This document shows, in pieces, positions 8,198 through 16,505 of a stretch of DNA of 64,000 bases; the first letter of the stretch is position 1; the number at the start of each line of letters is the position of its first letter. Origin of the DNA: Rhodococcus sp. 14-1411-2a (GTDB lineage Bacteria; Actinomycetota; Actinomycetes; Mycobacteriales; Mycobacteriaceae). The stretch lies in the NCBI RefSeq assembly GCF_002259485.1, contig NZ_NPGA01000009.1, positions 186,001 to 250,000 of the forward strand. The letters run 5' to 3'. The notes beneath the pieces were generated by a model. It worked only from the letters and a program-made list of their open reading frames with translations, did no database searches and was not told the origin of the DNA. The position numbers were made by a program, and so were the translations under genes.

Positions 8198-8371
8198 TCA
8201 GCGACCGAACAACGACCGCATGCTCGGACGCTCCGAGACGGGTGACGCTGTTGCCTCACCGCAGGTGCAGCGGTCGGCCACGGACACCGTGGCCATGACG
8301 TCGTCGACATGGTTGCCGCAACCACCCCAGCCGGTCTTGTTGCAGGTGTTGCAGGTGACGGGATAACACAT
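8198..8371 (-). CDS. small cysteine-rich (zinc-ribbon-like) protein
   Basis: A 57-residue reading frame begins MCYPVTCNTCNKTGWGGCG and continues to a CTC motif, with six cysteines (2, 7, 10, 18, 35, 37) and a histidine at 21, so metal binding is likely. Similar short proteins are widespread in actinobacteria. GGAGAG lies eight bases before the ATG. It starts 29 bases after the persulfide dioxygenase stop on the same strand, so it is probably the second gene of that operon and may fall under the same operators. Confidence 0.7.
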   Translation of the reverse strand: MCYPVTCNTCNKTGWGGCGNHVDDVMATVSVADRCTCGEATASPVSERPSMRSLFGR

Positions 8372-8400
8372 GATTCTCTCCTCTGCGATTCGGTGAAATG

Positions 8401-9780
8401 TCAGGCCGGAACGTGGGCGTCGGCCCAGGCGTTGTAACCACCCAGCAGATCCGAGACGTCCTCGAATCCCTGTGCACGGAGCAAGGAGGCGGCCACACTC
8501 GAACGCCAGCCGCCTGCACAGTGCACCACGATCGGCTTACCCGTCGGAACGTGTTCGAGTCGAGTTCGCAGCTGCGCCAGGGGTATCGGTGTCGCTCCCG
8601 GGATCGTGCCGAGGTCACGTTCACCCGGATTGCGGATGTCCACCAGTGTCACTTCGTCCGCTGCGAGCATGGCATCGAGTTGCTCCACCGTGGTGCGCGG
8701 AGCGGTCTCGACCAGTTCGGTCAGCTCCGAGGGAAAGGTTCCGTCTCGGTCCACCACCAGGTAGCCGATCGCGTTGTCCGAGCCGACTCTGGCCAACCGC
8801 AGCGCGGCTTCCTGCTCGTCCCCCGGGTACGCGATGAGAACGATCCGTCCGCCGATCTCCGCGACCATGCCGCCGGTCTCGGCGAAGCGACCGTCGAAAC
8901 CCACGTTGACCGATCCCCGAAGATGGCCGGCAGCGAAGTCGTCCACACTCCGCGCGTCGAGCACTCGGGTGCCGGCAGAAAGCTCGCCTCGCACCTCCTC
9001 CGGCGTCAGCGCAGGAATTGTGCGGCTCGGTGACAGCAGTGGGTGCACCTGCTTGTTCATCGCGGCGTCGGCGGAGAAGTACGACGGCGCCGCCGGTTGA
9101 CCGTCGGTGACCAGCGCAACGAAAGCATCCTCGGTCATCGGCTGCACCGACGGATTGGTCGCCCGCTGCTCGCCGATGGTGGAGGTCAACTCGGTGGACA
9201 GGTTCTTGCCACAGGACGAGCCGGCTCCGTGGGCGGGCATGACGACGACCTCGTCGGGCAGCGTCAGTAGTGTGTTGTGCACCGTCCGATACATCGCTCT
9301 GGCAAGGTCGGTGGTGGACCCGTCCCCGAGATTGACGAGATCGGGTCGCCCGACATCGCCGATGAACAGGGAGTCTCCGGTGAGCACGGCGGTCGGGGTG
9401 GCCCCGGGATGCTCGCGAACCAAGACCGAGATCGACTCCCAGGTGTGACCCGGAGTGGACAAGATCTCGAGTTCGACCTCGCCGAGGGACAGACGTTCCC
9501 CGTTGCGCAGTCTTCGAATGGGGTAGTCGGTCTCGGCCGATTCACCGAAGCCGATCCACGCGCCGGTCGCGTCGACCAATTCGAGGTGACCCGAGACGAA
9601 GTCTGCGTGAAAGTGGGTGTTGACGACGCCCTCGATCGTGAGGCCGTACTTCGCCGCATCGTCCAGGTACTCGGCAATGTCGCGACGAGGATCGACGACG
9701 ATCGCGCGTCCGGTGCTCTCGTCGCCGATCAGATACGAAGCGTGGGAAAGGCATTCGAGGTAGTACTGCTCGAGAATCAT
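8401..9780 (-). CDS. persulfide dioxygenase-rhodanese fusion
   Basis: 459 residues. An N-terminal metallo-beta-lactamase domain of the ETHE1 type has THFHADF (H56, H58, D60), TPGHTWES and LTGDSLFIGDVGR. Two rhodanese repeats follow. The first (ARSVDDFAAGHLRGSVN, IVLIAYPG) lacks a catalytic cysteine; the second carries it at C421 in HCAGGWRSS. The enzyme should oxidise glutathione-type or other low-molecular-weight persulfides to sulfite and handle sulfane sulfur. ATG at 9780 follows GGAGGA. It is divergent from the sulfite-exporter-like gene across CsoR-type operators. Confidence 0.88.
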   Translation of the reverse strand: MILEQYYLECLSHASYLIGDESTGRAIVVDPRRDIAEYLDDAAKYGLTIEGVVNTHFHADFVSGHLELVDATGAWIGFGESAETDYPIRRLRNGERLSLGEVELEILSTPGHTWESISVLVREHPGATPTAVLTGDSLFIGDVGRPDLVNLGDGSTTDLARAMYRTVHNTLLTLPDEVVVMPAHGAGSSCGKNLSTELTSTIGEQRATNPSVQPMTEDAFVALVTDGQPAAPSYFSADAAMNKQVHPLLSPSRTIPALTPEEVRGELSAGTRVLDARSVDDFAAGHLRGSVNVGFDGRFAETGGMVAEIGGRIVLIAYPGDEQEAALRLARVGSDNAIGYLVVDRDGTFPSELTELVETAPRTTVEQLDAMLAADEVTLVDIRNPGERDLGTIPGATPIPLAQLRTRLEHVPTGKPIVVHCAGGWRSSVAASLLRAQGFEDVSDLLGGYNAWADAHVPA

Positions 9781-9839
9781 GATTTCCTCCATCTGGCTGT
9801 CTCCGGGCGAATTTCGCGGGGCGGTAGACACAGTGTGCA

Positions 9840-9876
9840 ATACCCCCTAGGGTATGTCAAGTACCCCCTTGGGGTA
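9840..9876. promoter_or_regulatory. tandem CsoR/CstR-type operators
   Basis: Two palindromes with C-rich and G-rich halves stand in tandem: ATACCCCCTAGGGTAT (9840-9855) and TACCCCCTTGGGGTA (9862-9876). GTACCCC/GGGGTAT operators are known for the CsoR-family repressors of copper and sulfane-sulfur genes. Their place between a persulfide dioxygenase and a TauE exporter points to a CstR-like persulfide sensor. No CsoR-family gene is in the window. Confidence 0.7.
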
Positions 9877-9910
9877 TGAAGAGAACAGCAACCATGGGAG
9901 TGAACACACG

Positions 9911-10684
9911 ATGACGTTGGCGCTGGCGCTCGGATTCGGTGCGGTGATCGGAATTCTGCTCGGCCTACTCGGTGGAGGCGGATCGATTCTTGCGGTCCCG
10001 GTGTTGGTGTTCGCCCTCGGCCTCGGCGTGGAGGAAGCGATCCCCGTCTCGCTGATCGTCGTCGGTACCGCCTCCGCGGTGGGAGTGATACCGAAGCTGC
10101 GAGCCCACCGAGTCGAATGGCGGCTGGCGGCCGTGTTCGCTGCGACCGGCATTCCAGCGACGTTCGCCGGCAGTGCACTCGGCCGGTTGCTTCCGGACAG
10201 GGTTCTGCTGCTCGGCTTCGCCGCCGTGATGGTTGCCGCAGGAGCGCGGATGCTCGCCGAGCGGGGAGATATCGGAACAGCCTGCAAGACATCGACATCG
10301 GGTATCAACTGGAGACGCTGCGCGCCACGTTCGATTCCGGCCGGTCTTGCCGTCGGATTCATGACCGGGCTGTTCGGCGTCGGAGGCGGCTTCCTGATCA
10401 TTCCGGTACTGGTGCTGATGCTCGGCATAGAGATGTCGGTCGCTGTCGGAACCTCGCTGGTCATCATCGTCGCGAACTCCGTCGCAGGTCTGTTCTCACA
10501 CCTGAGTGGTACGACCATCGACTGGTCGATCACCCTCGCCTTCGCAGGCACCGCGATCGTCGGCTCCCTCGTGGCCGCGCACTTCGGAAGTCGAGTCGAT
10601 ACCGCGCGGCTACAACGTTTGTTCGCCTACCTCGTGTTCGCCGTGGCCGGATACGTCGTCGTCGACGCGGTCTTTCTGAGCTGA
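9911..10684 (+). CDS. TauE/SafE sulfite exporter family permease
   Basis: A 257-residue permease with about eight hydrophobic segments in two repeats, each starting with a glycine-rich turn: GILLGLLGGGGSILAVP and GFMTGLFGVGGGFLIIP. TauE/SafE proteins export sulfite or sulfonate-derived anions. Next to a persulfide dioxygenase the natural role is removal of the sulfite product. ATG at 9911 follows GGGAG; the open frame starting at 9854 would read through the operator. Confidence 0.85.
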   Translation: MTLALALGFGAVIGILLGLLGGGGSILAVPVLVFALGLGVEEAIPVSLIVVGTASAVGVIPKLRAHRVEWRLAAVFAATGIPATFAGSALGRLLPDRVLLLGFAAVMVAAGARMLAERGDIGTACKTSTSGINWRRCAPRSIPAGLAVGFMTGLFGVGGGFLIIPVLVLMLGIEMSVAVGTSLVIIVANSVAGLFSHLSGTTIDWSITLAFAGTAIVGSLVAAHFGSRVDTARLQRLFAYLVFAVAGYVVVDAVFLS

Positions 10685-10706
10685 TTCGGCCTCGTCCGGA
10701 CCCATG

Positions 10707-10744
10707 AGGGCCCTTCGATAACCGGCCAGCCGACGAAAGGCCCT
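10707..10744 (+). terminator. stem-loop after the TauE gene
   Basis: AGGGCCCTTCG and CGAAAGGCCCT form an 11-bp stem with one mismatch and a 16-base loop, 23 bases after the permease stop. There is no U tract, so termination is likely but unproven. Confidence 0.4.
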
Positions 10745-10819
10745 ACATCGCACGGGCCGCGCCGGGAACGCTCAGGGGAGGAGCACTCCATCTCCACGAG
10801 CGCGAGGTAGCCGATCTTC

Positions 10820-11125
10820 ATGACCATCACCGACGCACCACCGACCACCCGACTGCTGCACGACGAATTGACATCGATTGCCGCGATGCTCGCCGCGAGG
10901 TTCCCCGATCTGACGCGCTCAGTCGTCGACGACGCAGTCCGCACCACCTACGGCCGCCTGTACGCCACCGCGCGCGTCCACGGCCACCTGTTCCCACTGA
11001 CGTCCAATCGTGCCCGTGTCGAACTCGAGCGCCTGCAAGCGGAACGAGCAATCGACGACGATCTGAAGACCGTCTCGGCGGAGATACGCCGCGCCCTGCC
11101 GCCCATGGCAGGCCGGTCATGGTGA
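10820..11125 (+). CDS. three-helix-bundle domain protein
   Basis: This 101-residue all-helical protein has a LAARFPDLTRSVVDDAVRTT stretch and a TARVHGHLFPLTSNRARVEL stretch. That pattern is found in the actinobacterial three-helix-bundle dimerisation domain, which also occurs ahead of arsenate reductases. No catalytic residues are apparent. Its stop overlaps the following USP start by seven bases, so they are likely one transcript. Confidence 0.6.
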   Translation: MTITDAPPTTRLLHDELTSIAAMLAARFPDLTRSVVDDAVRTTYGRLYATARVHGHLFPLTSNRARVELERLQAERAIDDDLKTVSAEIRRALPPMAGRSW

Positions 11126-12003
11126 ACGCAGAGCCGCGACACCGACCCACGGACAACCCGGTCGCTCCCGGCTTCTGGGCGAAGACCAACTGGGGTGACA
11201 TCGTCGTCGCGCTCGACGGCACATCGAAGTCCCGCGACGCCCTGTCCTGGGCCGCGGGCCTTGCCTCTGTCACCGGCGCGCGCATTCGGCTCGTGCACGC
11301 ACTCACCTCTCGCGAATCGGCCCGGTCGTTGGAGCGACTGCACGGTCGACGCCTTCTCCGATCGGCTCGCCGTGAACTCTTCGGTCTCGACCCCCGCATC
11401 GCAATCGATTCGATTCTGACGGACGATCCCATCGCCTCCGTTCTCGGCGCGCTGTCGCACACTGCTGATCTGATCGTCATCGGAGGTCGTGAATCGGGCC
11501 CGATCCGAGATGTGCTGTTCGGCCGCAACGCAACTCGCATCGTCGAAGAATCGTCGTGCCCGGTCCTGGTGTGGCGTCCCCAGCACGCGGATCTCACGCC
11601 GACCTCTCCGGTTGTCGTCGGCGTCGATCACTCCGACTCCTGCACCCGAGCGATCGAGGCGGCCTTCTGGTTCGCCGATGCACTCGAGGTCCCACTCACC
11701 GCGCTGCACGTCGGATCGCCCCACCGTCGGCCTGTCGCGAACGATGCCGAGCTGGAACAGATCCGAGCACTCGAATGGCTGGGCGGACGCCTCGACGCTG
11801 CCAAGTCCATGCATCCCACAGTCGACGTGCACCTGCATCTGCTCGACGCGTCCGCGGAGCACGAGCTTCGACTCGCATCGGCCACCGCAAACCTCCTCGT
11901 GGTCGGCAGCCGCGAGCCAGGGCCATGGACGGGTCCGTTCACCGGATCGGTCGGCCAGTCGCTGGTGCATGCGTCGGGCTGCCCGATTCTCGTGGTGCGT
12001 TGA
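11119..12003 (+). CDS. tandem universal stress protein
   Basis: 294 residues with two UspA domains. The first runs from IVVALDGTSKSRDAL to a GGRESGPIRDVLFGRNAT nucleotide loop; the second from VVVGVDHSDSCTRAI to GSREPGPWTGPFTGSVG. Tandem USPs of this length are typical DosR-regulon members in mycobacteria. It overlaps the three-helix-bundle gene by seven bases. ATG at 11119 is the only suitable start. Confidence 0.9.
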   Translation: MVNAEPRHRPTDNPVAPGFWAKTNWGDIVVALDGTSKSRDALSWAAGLASVTGARIRLVHALTSRESARSLERLHGRRLLRSARRELFGLDPRIAIDSILTDDPIASVLGALSHTADLIVIGGRESGPIRDVLFGRNATRIVEESSCPVLVWRPQHADLTPTSPVVVGVDHSDSCTRAIEAAFWFADALEVPLTALHVGSPHRRPVANDAELEQIRALEWLGGRLDAAKSMHPTVDVHLHLLDASAEHELRLASATANLLVVGSREPGPWTGPFTGSVGQSLVHASGCPILVVR

Positions 12004-12035
12004 GTCCTCGAACTGCCGACAGCCCCCGGCTCATC

Positions 12036-12049
12036 GGGACCTTGTGCCC
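12036..12049 (+). promoter_or_regulatory. DosR-like box candidate
   Basis: GGGACCTTGTGCCC lies 64-77 bases before the start of the Rv1733c-like gene and is identical to the motif at 8168-8181. In mycobacteria the Rv1733c gene itself is a DosR target, so the position is telling even though the sequence differs from the consensus. Confidence 0.45.
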
Positions 12050-12112
12050 TTACGGATCCACTGCCCGACGCCGGAGACTCGTAGGAAACGAATGCACTTC
12101 GGGTGGGAGTAG

Positions 12113-12718
12113 GTGACGGTCATGTTCTCGGAACTCGCGCACCGGTGGTGGCGACACAGTCCGTGGATCTCCAATCCACTGATGCGGCTGCCGGACAGGA
12201 TCGAACGAGCGGCTTTCGCCGTCGGGATCGCGGTACTTCTCCTGCTGGTTCCCGTGGCAGCGACGATCGGTTCGGTGACGTACAGCGACCTGTCGTTGCG
12301 CGCGCAACAGCAACGCGCAGAATACGTTCGAGTCGATGCCCGAGTGATCGACTCCGTCAGGACCGAGCGGTCCGAGACGGACGGTGCCGTGCCCGCCAGC
12401 GGTACCGCGACTGTGCAGTGGAGCGCGCCGGACGGCTCCATCCGGTCGGGATCGGCCCAGGTGCCGTCCGCTGTGCAGATCGGTGAGACGACTCCGATCT
12501 GGCGCGATGCGGACGGAAACCGCGTACGCGCTCCCGAGACCGCCGCCGGTGCCGTCGTCAACGGAACTGCCACGGCCGTGTTCGTGTGGTTCCTCGGTGC
12601 AGTCGTCGTCGGTGGTCTGGTGTATCTCACCGCCAGGGCCGGCGAACGTTCACGAATGCGGCAGTGGGACAGGGACTGGCAACACTTTCTACAGGACCGC
12701 GACCATCCTTCGCGGTAG
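12113..12718 (+). CDS. Rv1733c-family transmembrane protein
   Basis: A 201-residue protein with two hydrophobic segments, about 33-56 and 155-177, enclosing an extracytoplasmic domain. The layout and the segments NPLMRLPDRIERAA and GTATVQWSAPDG resemble the mycobacterial Rv1733c family, a latency-associated membrane protein of unknown function. GTG at 12113 follows GGGTGGGAG; ATG at 12122 is an alternative. The kinase-like gene follows 44 bases after the stop. Confidence 0.75.
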   Translation: MTVMFSELAHRWWRHSPWISNPLMRLPDRIERAAFAVGIAVLLLLVPVAATIGSVTYSDLSLRAQQQRAEYVRVDARVIDSVRTERSETDGAVPASGTATVQWSAPDGSIRSGSAQVPSAVQIGETTPIWRDADGNRVRAPETAAGAVVNGTATAVFVWFLGAVVVGGLVYLTARAGERSRMRQWDRDWQHFLQDRDHPSR

Positions 12719-12762
12719 TGCCGTCGATCTTGTTCTCCCCCAAATCCATCGAAGGATGTTTC

Positions 12763-14250
12763 ATGCCTGCAGTAGTTGATTGCGACCGAACAGGCCCGGC
12801 GGTCGTCGGCACCGCAGAGGTCCACGAAACGCACAGCGCTTATGTGTTTCTACTCGGTGATGTCGCCTACAAGATGAAGAAGCCGATCGAGACGGACTTC
12901 CTCGACTTCCGTACCGTCGATTCCCGATGGACCGCATGCGACCGAGAGTTCCTACTGAATTCCCGATTCGCGCCCGATGTATATATCGGTATCGCCGAGC
13001 TCACCGATCCTGGCGGCGGGCCCGCCGAACCACTGTTGAAGATGCGACGCCTCCCCGATTCCACCCGGTTGTCCACCCGCGCCGCGGCAGGCGACGATAT
13101 CGGCACCGTCGTCGACCTCGTCGCACAGACTGTCGCGGTCGCCCATCGGAACAGTCCCCGAAGTACCCGCATCGACGACGAGGGACGACAGAGCGCTCTG
13201 GACGAGCGATGGCGCAACAACATTCGTGAGCTGCGCACACTTGCGGTCGGCGTCCTCGACACCGCACTCGTCGACGAACTCGAGTATCTATCTCTTCGCT
13301 ACGTCGCCGGCCGTGCGGCCCTGTTCGATCACCGGATCTCGCGAGGCCGCATAGTCGACGGACACGGGGACCTTCTCTCGGACGACATCTTCTGCCTACC
13401 GGACGGCCCACGAATACTGGACTGTCTCGATTTCGACGACCGACTTCGCTTCCTCGACGGAATCGACGACGTCGCCTGCTTGGCAATGGATCTCGAATTC
13501 CAGGGACGCCCCGACGCAGCTCGACGCTTGGTGGCGTCGTACCTCGAGGCGACCGAGGACGATCCTCCCTGCTCTCTGATCGATCACTACATCGCCTACC
13601 GCGCAACGGTTCGCGCCAAGGTCGCCTGCCTTCGCTTTCATCAGGGTCATGCGGCCTCGCAGACCGACGCGCTCGCCCACATGCGACTCGCGCTGGACCA
13701 CCTGGCGTCCTCGATCACCATCACGTTGGTGGGAGGCCTGCCCGGCACCGGCAAGAGCACGGTGGCGGCCGCACTCGCGGAACGTACCGGGGCGGTGGTG
13801 TTGTCGAGCGATGTGGTGCGCAAGGAGAGCGCGGGGCTCGATCCACGGTCTCCGCATCCGTCGGCAGTCGGATGCGGGCTGTACACCTCTGAGAAGACAG
13901 CATCCACCTATGCCGAATTGATGCACCGGGCGCGCGAGCAGGTTGGGATGGGCCGTTCGGTCGTCATCGACGCCTCGTGGAACGACGAGAAGTCGCGCGA
14001 GCACGCGCTCGAACTGGCCGCCGGCACCCACAGCGATCTTGTCGAGATCGAATGCCGGACGCCCGAACACATTGCGCTCGAACGTATTACGACCCGTCCA
14101 CGCGGCGCTTCGGACGCGTCGCAGGCCGTGTACGACGCCATGGCCGGTGCCCGACGCCCCTGGCCCAGTGCAACCGTGATCGACACCTCCGGGACGATTG
14201 CCGACTCGCTTGCCGCTGTGTTCCCTGCATCCGAGGAGACGATGACATGA
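12763..14250 (+). CDS. bifunctional APH-like/P-loop kinase (Rv2004c type)
   Basis: 495 residues. The N-terminal part resembles aminoglycoside phosphotransferase folds: a KMKKPIETDFLDF strand, then HGDLLSDDIF and LDCLDFDD for the catalytic and metal-binding aspartates. The C-terminal part is a zeta-toxin-like P-loop kinase with Walker A GGLPGTGKST at 324-333 and VVIDASWND. The same domain order occurs in mycobacterial Rv2004c, a DosR-regulon gene. ATG at 12763 follows GAAGGA. The stop overlaps the next small gene. The substrates of both domains are unknown. Confidence 0.8.
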   Translation: MPAVVDCDRTGPAVVGTAEVHETHSAYVFLLGDVAYKMKKPIETDFLDFRTVDSRWTACDREFLLNSRFAPDVYIGIAELTDPGGGPAEPLLKMRRLPDSTRLSTRAAAGDDIGTVVDLVAQTVAVAHRNSPRSTRIDDEGRQSALDERWRNNIRELRTLAVGVLDTALVDELEYLSLRYVAGRAALFDHRISRGRIVDGHGDLLSDDIFCLPDGPRILDCLDFDDRLRFLDGIDDVACLAMDLEFQGRPDAARRLVASYLEATEDDPPCSLIDHYIAYRATVRAKVACLRFHQGHAASQTDALAHMRLALDHLASSITITLVGGLPGTGKSTVAAALAERTGAVVLSSDVVRKESAGLDPRSPHPSAVGCGLYTSEKTASTYAELMHRAREQVGMGRSVVIDASWNDEKSREHALELAAGTHSDLVEIECRTPEHIALERITTRPRGASDASQAVYDAMAGARRPWPSATVIDTSGTIADSLAAVFPASEETMT

Positions 14251-14447
14251 CCGATCTCGACACCGAATTCCGTTCCGCCGGTACGGACTACGAGTTCGCG
14301 TTGATGCGTAGCCCGTTGGCTGCGCAATTGCGTGTGGTCGAGTATCGGATGCGGGTGATGATGACCGAGCAGGGGGCGCTGCACCCTCGTGATCTCGTTG
14401 CGTCGGCGCTGCCGTCGAGTCGACGCCCGACGCTGAACTCTGCCTGA
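14247..14447 (+). CDS. small protein coupled to the kinase gene
   Basis: A 66-residue frame begins at an ATGA overlap with the kinase stop, preceded by GAGGAGAC about ten bases upstream. It is helical and charged, with a VVEYRMRVMMTEQGALHP segment, and has no recognised family. The tight overlap and good ribosome site support translation. It is followed by the antiporter gene after 15 bases. Confidence 0.55.
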   Translation: MTDLDTEFRSAGTDYEFALMRSPLAAQLRVVEYRMRVMMTEQGALHPRDLVASALPSSRRPTLNSA

Positions 14448-14462
14448 CACCGGCGCGGGCGC

Positions 14463-15590
14463 ATGACCTTCGAGACGCTCGCCCTGTGTGCCGCGGTGGG
14501 ATTGTTCGGCCCACTGCTGGCGCTTCCACGCGGGCTTCGGATACCCGTCGTCATCGGAGAACTCGTCGCCGGAATTGCACTCGGTTACACAGGCTTCGGC
14601 GTTGTCGACCCGAGCGAGCAGACGCTGAGCTTCCTCGCGCAGGTGGGCTTTGCGCTCGTCATGTTCGTGGCCGGCAGTCAGGTACCGATTCGCGACCCGC
14701 GACTGCGCATCGGTGTCGGGGTCGGTGCCGCTCGAGCGGTGGCCGTCGGGCTGCTCGCAACCGCGCTCGGCTGGGCCGTTTCGGCAGCGTTCGATCCGCC
14801 TCATCTCGGTCTGTACGCGGTGTTGATGGCGTCGTCCTCGGCCGCTGTCGTCATGCCGATCGTCGAGTCCACAACCATGACCGCTCCGGGCCTGATGGCC
14901 CTCCTGCCGCAGATCGCGCTCGCCGATGCAGTCTGCATCGTCGCGCTGCCCCTCGTGATCGATCCACAGCGGGCCGGTCCGGCCGCATTGGGATCTGCGA
15001 CGGTTCTGCTCGCTGCCGCGGTGATCTTCGTCGTCCTGCGACACTTCGACATCTCGGGACTGCGCTGGCGCGTGCATCGGGTGTCTGCTCAGCGCAAACT
15101 CGCGCTCGAACTGCGACTGAACCTGGTTCTGCTGTTCGGCCTCGCGGCACTCGCCGTCCACACTCACGCCTCGGTGATGCTGGCCGGCTTCGGCTTCGGC
15201 CTGGCGATTGCCGCCATCGGAGAACCGCGTCGCCTTGCCAAACAACTGTTCGCCATCACCGAAGGATTTCTGGGACCACTGTATTTCGTCTGGCTCGGTG
15301 CATCCCTCGATCTACGTGCCCTCGCCGGTCACCCGAAGATGATCGTGCTGGGGCTCGTCTTGGGCTTCGGTGCCATCGCGGTGCACGGTGCGATGCGCCT
15401 GACCGGCCAGCCCACCCGACTCGGGATACTCGCGGCAGCCCAGCTGGGCGTTCCGGTCTCGGCCGTGACACTCGGCGCGCAGAGCGGTGTGCTGGCTCCC
15501 GGTGAAGGCCCTGCCATCGTGCTCGGCGCACTGGTGACCATCGCGGCGGCGGCCGCAGCGTCGAGGGTCGCCGCTCGTCGTACGGTCTGA
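14463..15590 (+). CDS. Kef/NhaP-type cation:proton antiporter
   Basis: 375 residues with about twelve hydrophobic segments. LRIPVVIGELVAGIALGYTG is the conserved first-repeat motif of the CPA2 family, and LMASSSAAVVMPIVES sits at the ion-binding unwound helix. No C-terminal TrkA domain is present. Family members exchange Na+ or K+ for protons across the membrane. The gene is in line with the kinase-like and small genes before it and may be co-transcribed. Confidence 0.8.
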   Translation: MTFETLALCAAVGLFGPLLALPRGLRIPVVIGELVAGIALGYTGFGVVDPSEQTLSFLAQVGFALVMFVAGSQVPIRDPRLRIGVGVGAARAVAVGLLATALGWAVSAAFDPPHLGLYAVLMASSSAAVVMPIVESTTMTAPGLMALLPQIALADAVCIVALPLVIDPQRAGPAALGSATVLLAAAVIFVVLRHFDISGLRWRVHRVSAQRKLALELRLNLVLLFGLAALAVHTHASVMLAGFGFGLAIAAIGEPRRLAKQLFAITEGFLGPLYFVWLGASLDLRALAGHPKMIVLGLVLGFGAIAVHGAMRLTGQPTRLGILAAAQLGVPVSAVTLGAQSGVLAPGEGPAIVLGALVTIAAAAAASRVAARRTV

Positions 15591-15689
15591 CCCGGCGGGC
15601 CTGCGGCGGCGCAAGGCATTTGGGTGTTTCGAGTTCCGCGTGACGGGGAACATGGGTCCTGGAACGATCGGCACGACGCGAAACGGATC

Positions 15690-16004
15690 ATGACGATGAC
15701 GGATGACCAGGTCTGGCGCCTCAAGGGTGCGTGCATCGAAGACATGGATGCCTACGACTCGCAACAACTTCCTCGGCACGGACGCAAGCGCGCAGAGAAG
15801 GCATGGCGGTTGTGCGCCGACTGCCCGGTGTTGCGCAATTGCGCCGAGCAGACGGCGCGCGATATCGAGTCCGGCCGTATTCCGGTCGGCGTGGTCGTCG
15901 CCGGTGCCGCGTATCACGACAATGCGAGCAACGGGCGGCGGACCGACGCCTACCGCACTCTCGAGTTCCTGATCGGACGGCCGCTGTCCAATCCCGCCGC
16001 CTGA
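15690..16004 (+). CDS. WhiB-like protein lacking the G-W turn
   Basis: A 104-residue protein with four cysteines at 15, 42, 45 and 51, in the WhiB pattern C-(x)n-C-x2-C-x5-C (ACIEDMD, LCADCPVLRNC), so a 4Fe-4S cluster is likely. Classical WhiB proteins follow this with a G(V/I)WGG turn that contacts sigma factor; here the corresponding stretch is GVVVAGAAYHD with no tryptophan. The DNA-binding basic tail is also weak (NGRRTDAYR). It may be a divergent redox sensor. ATG at 15690 is preferred to the upstream start. Confidence 0.75.
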   Translation: MTMTDDQVWRLKGACIEDMDAYDSQQLPRHGRKRAEKAWRLCADCPVLRNCAEQTARDIESGRIPVGVVVAGAAYHDNASNGRRTDAYRTLEFLIGRPLSNPAA

Positions 16005-16139
16005 CAGCGCCGAAGCTCTGTAACACCGCGGTCACGGAACACTACGAAGTCGGTAACGTGGGCAACTCTGTTCGACGGTTTTTCGGCGCGTCTTCTCGGG
16101 TCTGACCTGCGCCGGAGCAAGTCGCGCAAGAATGTCTGC

Positions 16140-16361
16140 ATGACCGCAGCGAACGCAACCGACTTCGGGCTACCGGACGCTATCGGACGGGCGCTCTCGC
16201 AGCGAGCACCGATCGAACAGGCCAAGGGAATGTTGATGGCAACGCATCGCATCAGCGCGGATGCGGCGTTCGCGCTACTGGTAGACCGATCGCAGGACTC
16301 CAACCGAAAGCTTCGCGACATCGCTCAGGAGTTGGTGGACATGGCTTCGACCGCGCGGTAA
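16140..16361 (+). CDS. stand-alone ANTAR domain protein
   Basis: A 73-residue protein that is essentially only an ANTAR three-helix domain: APIEQAKGMLMATHRISADAAFALLVDRSQ with the SNRKLRDIAQELV end. Such a protein could bind RNA but needs a separate sensor for signal input. It is the third ANTAR protein of the window. A stem-loop follows directly after its stop. Confidence 0.75.
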   Translation: MTAANATDFGLPDAIGRALSQRAPIEQAKGMLMATHRISADAAFALLVDRSQDSNRKLRDIAQELVDMASTAR

Positions 16362-16366
16362 CTGTT

Positions 16367-16408
16367 CAGGCAGCCCCGTACGCTGCTTTTTCAACGCACG
16401 GGGCCTGA
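16367..16408. terminator. stem-loop between convergent genes
   Basis: CAGGCAGCCCCGTACGC pairs with GCGCACGGGGCCTG-type sequence (16395-16408) around a CTTTTTC-containing loop. It lies just after the ANTAR gene stop and before the end of the convergent EAL-DICT gene, so it may stop transcription in both directions. Confidence 0.6.
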
Positions 16409-16505
16409 GCAATGGGGCAGTCCGGACTACTTCATCACCTGCTGTGCCGTATGCCCTGCCATGGCTGCCCGAAACATCCCGTCCGGGAACGCGGTCGTCG
16501 TTGCG

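Noticed and set aside
10707-10744. DosR box upstream of the three-helix-bundle gene
   Set aside because: The sequence is better explained as a stem-loop; the match to GGGACTTTAGTCCC is poor.
13908-15245. 445-codon minus-strand open frame
   Set aside because: It lies antisense to the antiporter and kinase-like genes and shows no domain; GC-rich third positions create such frames.
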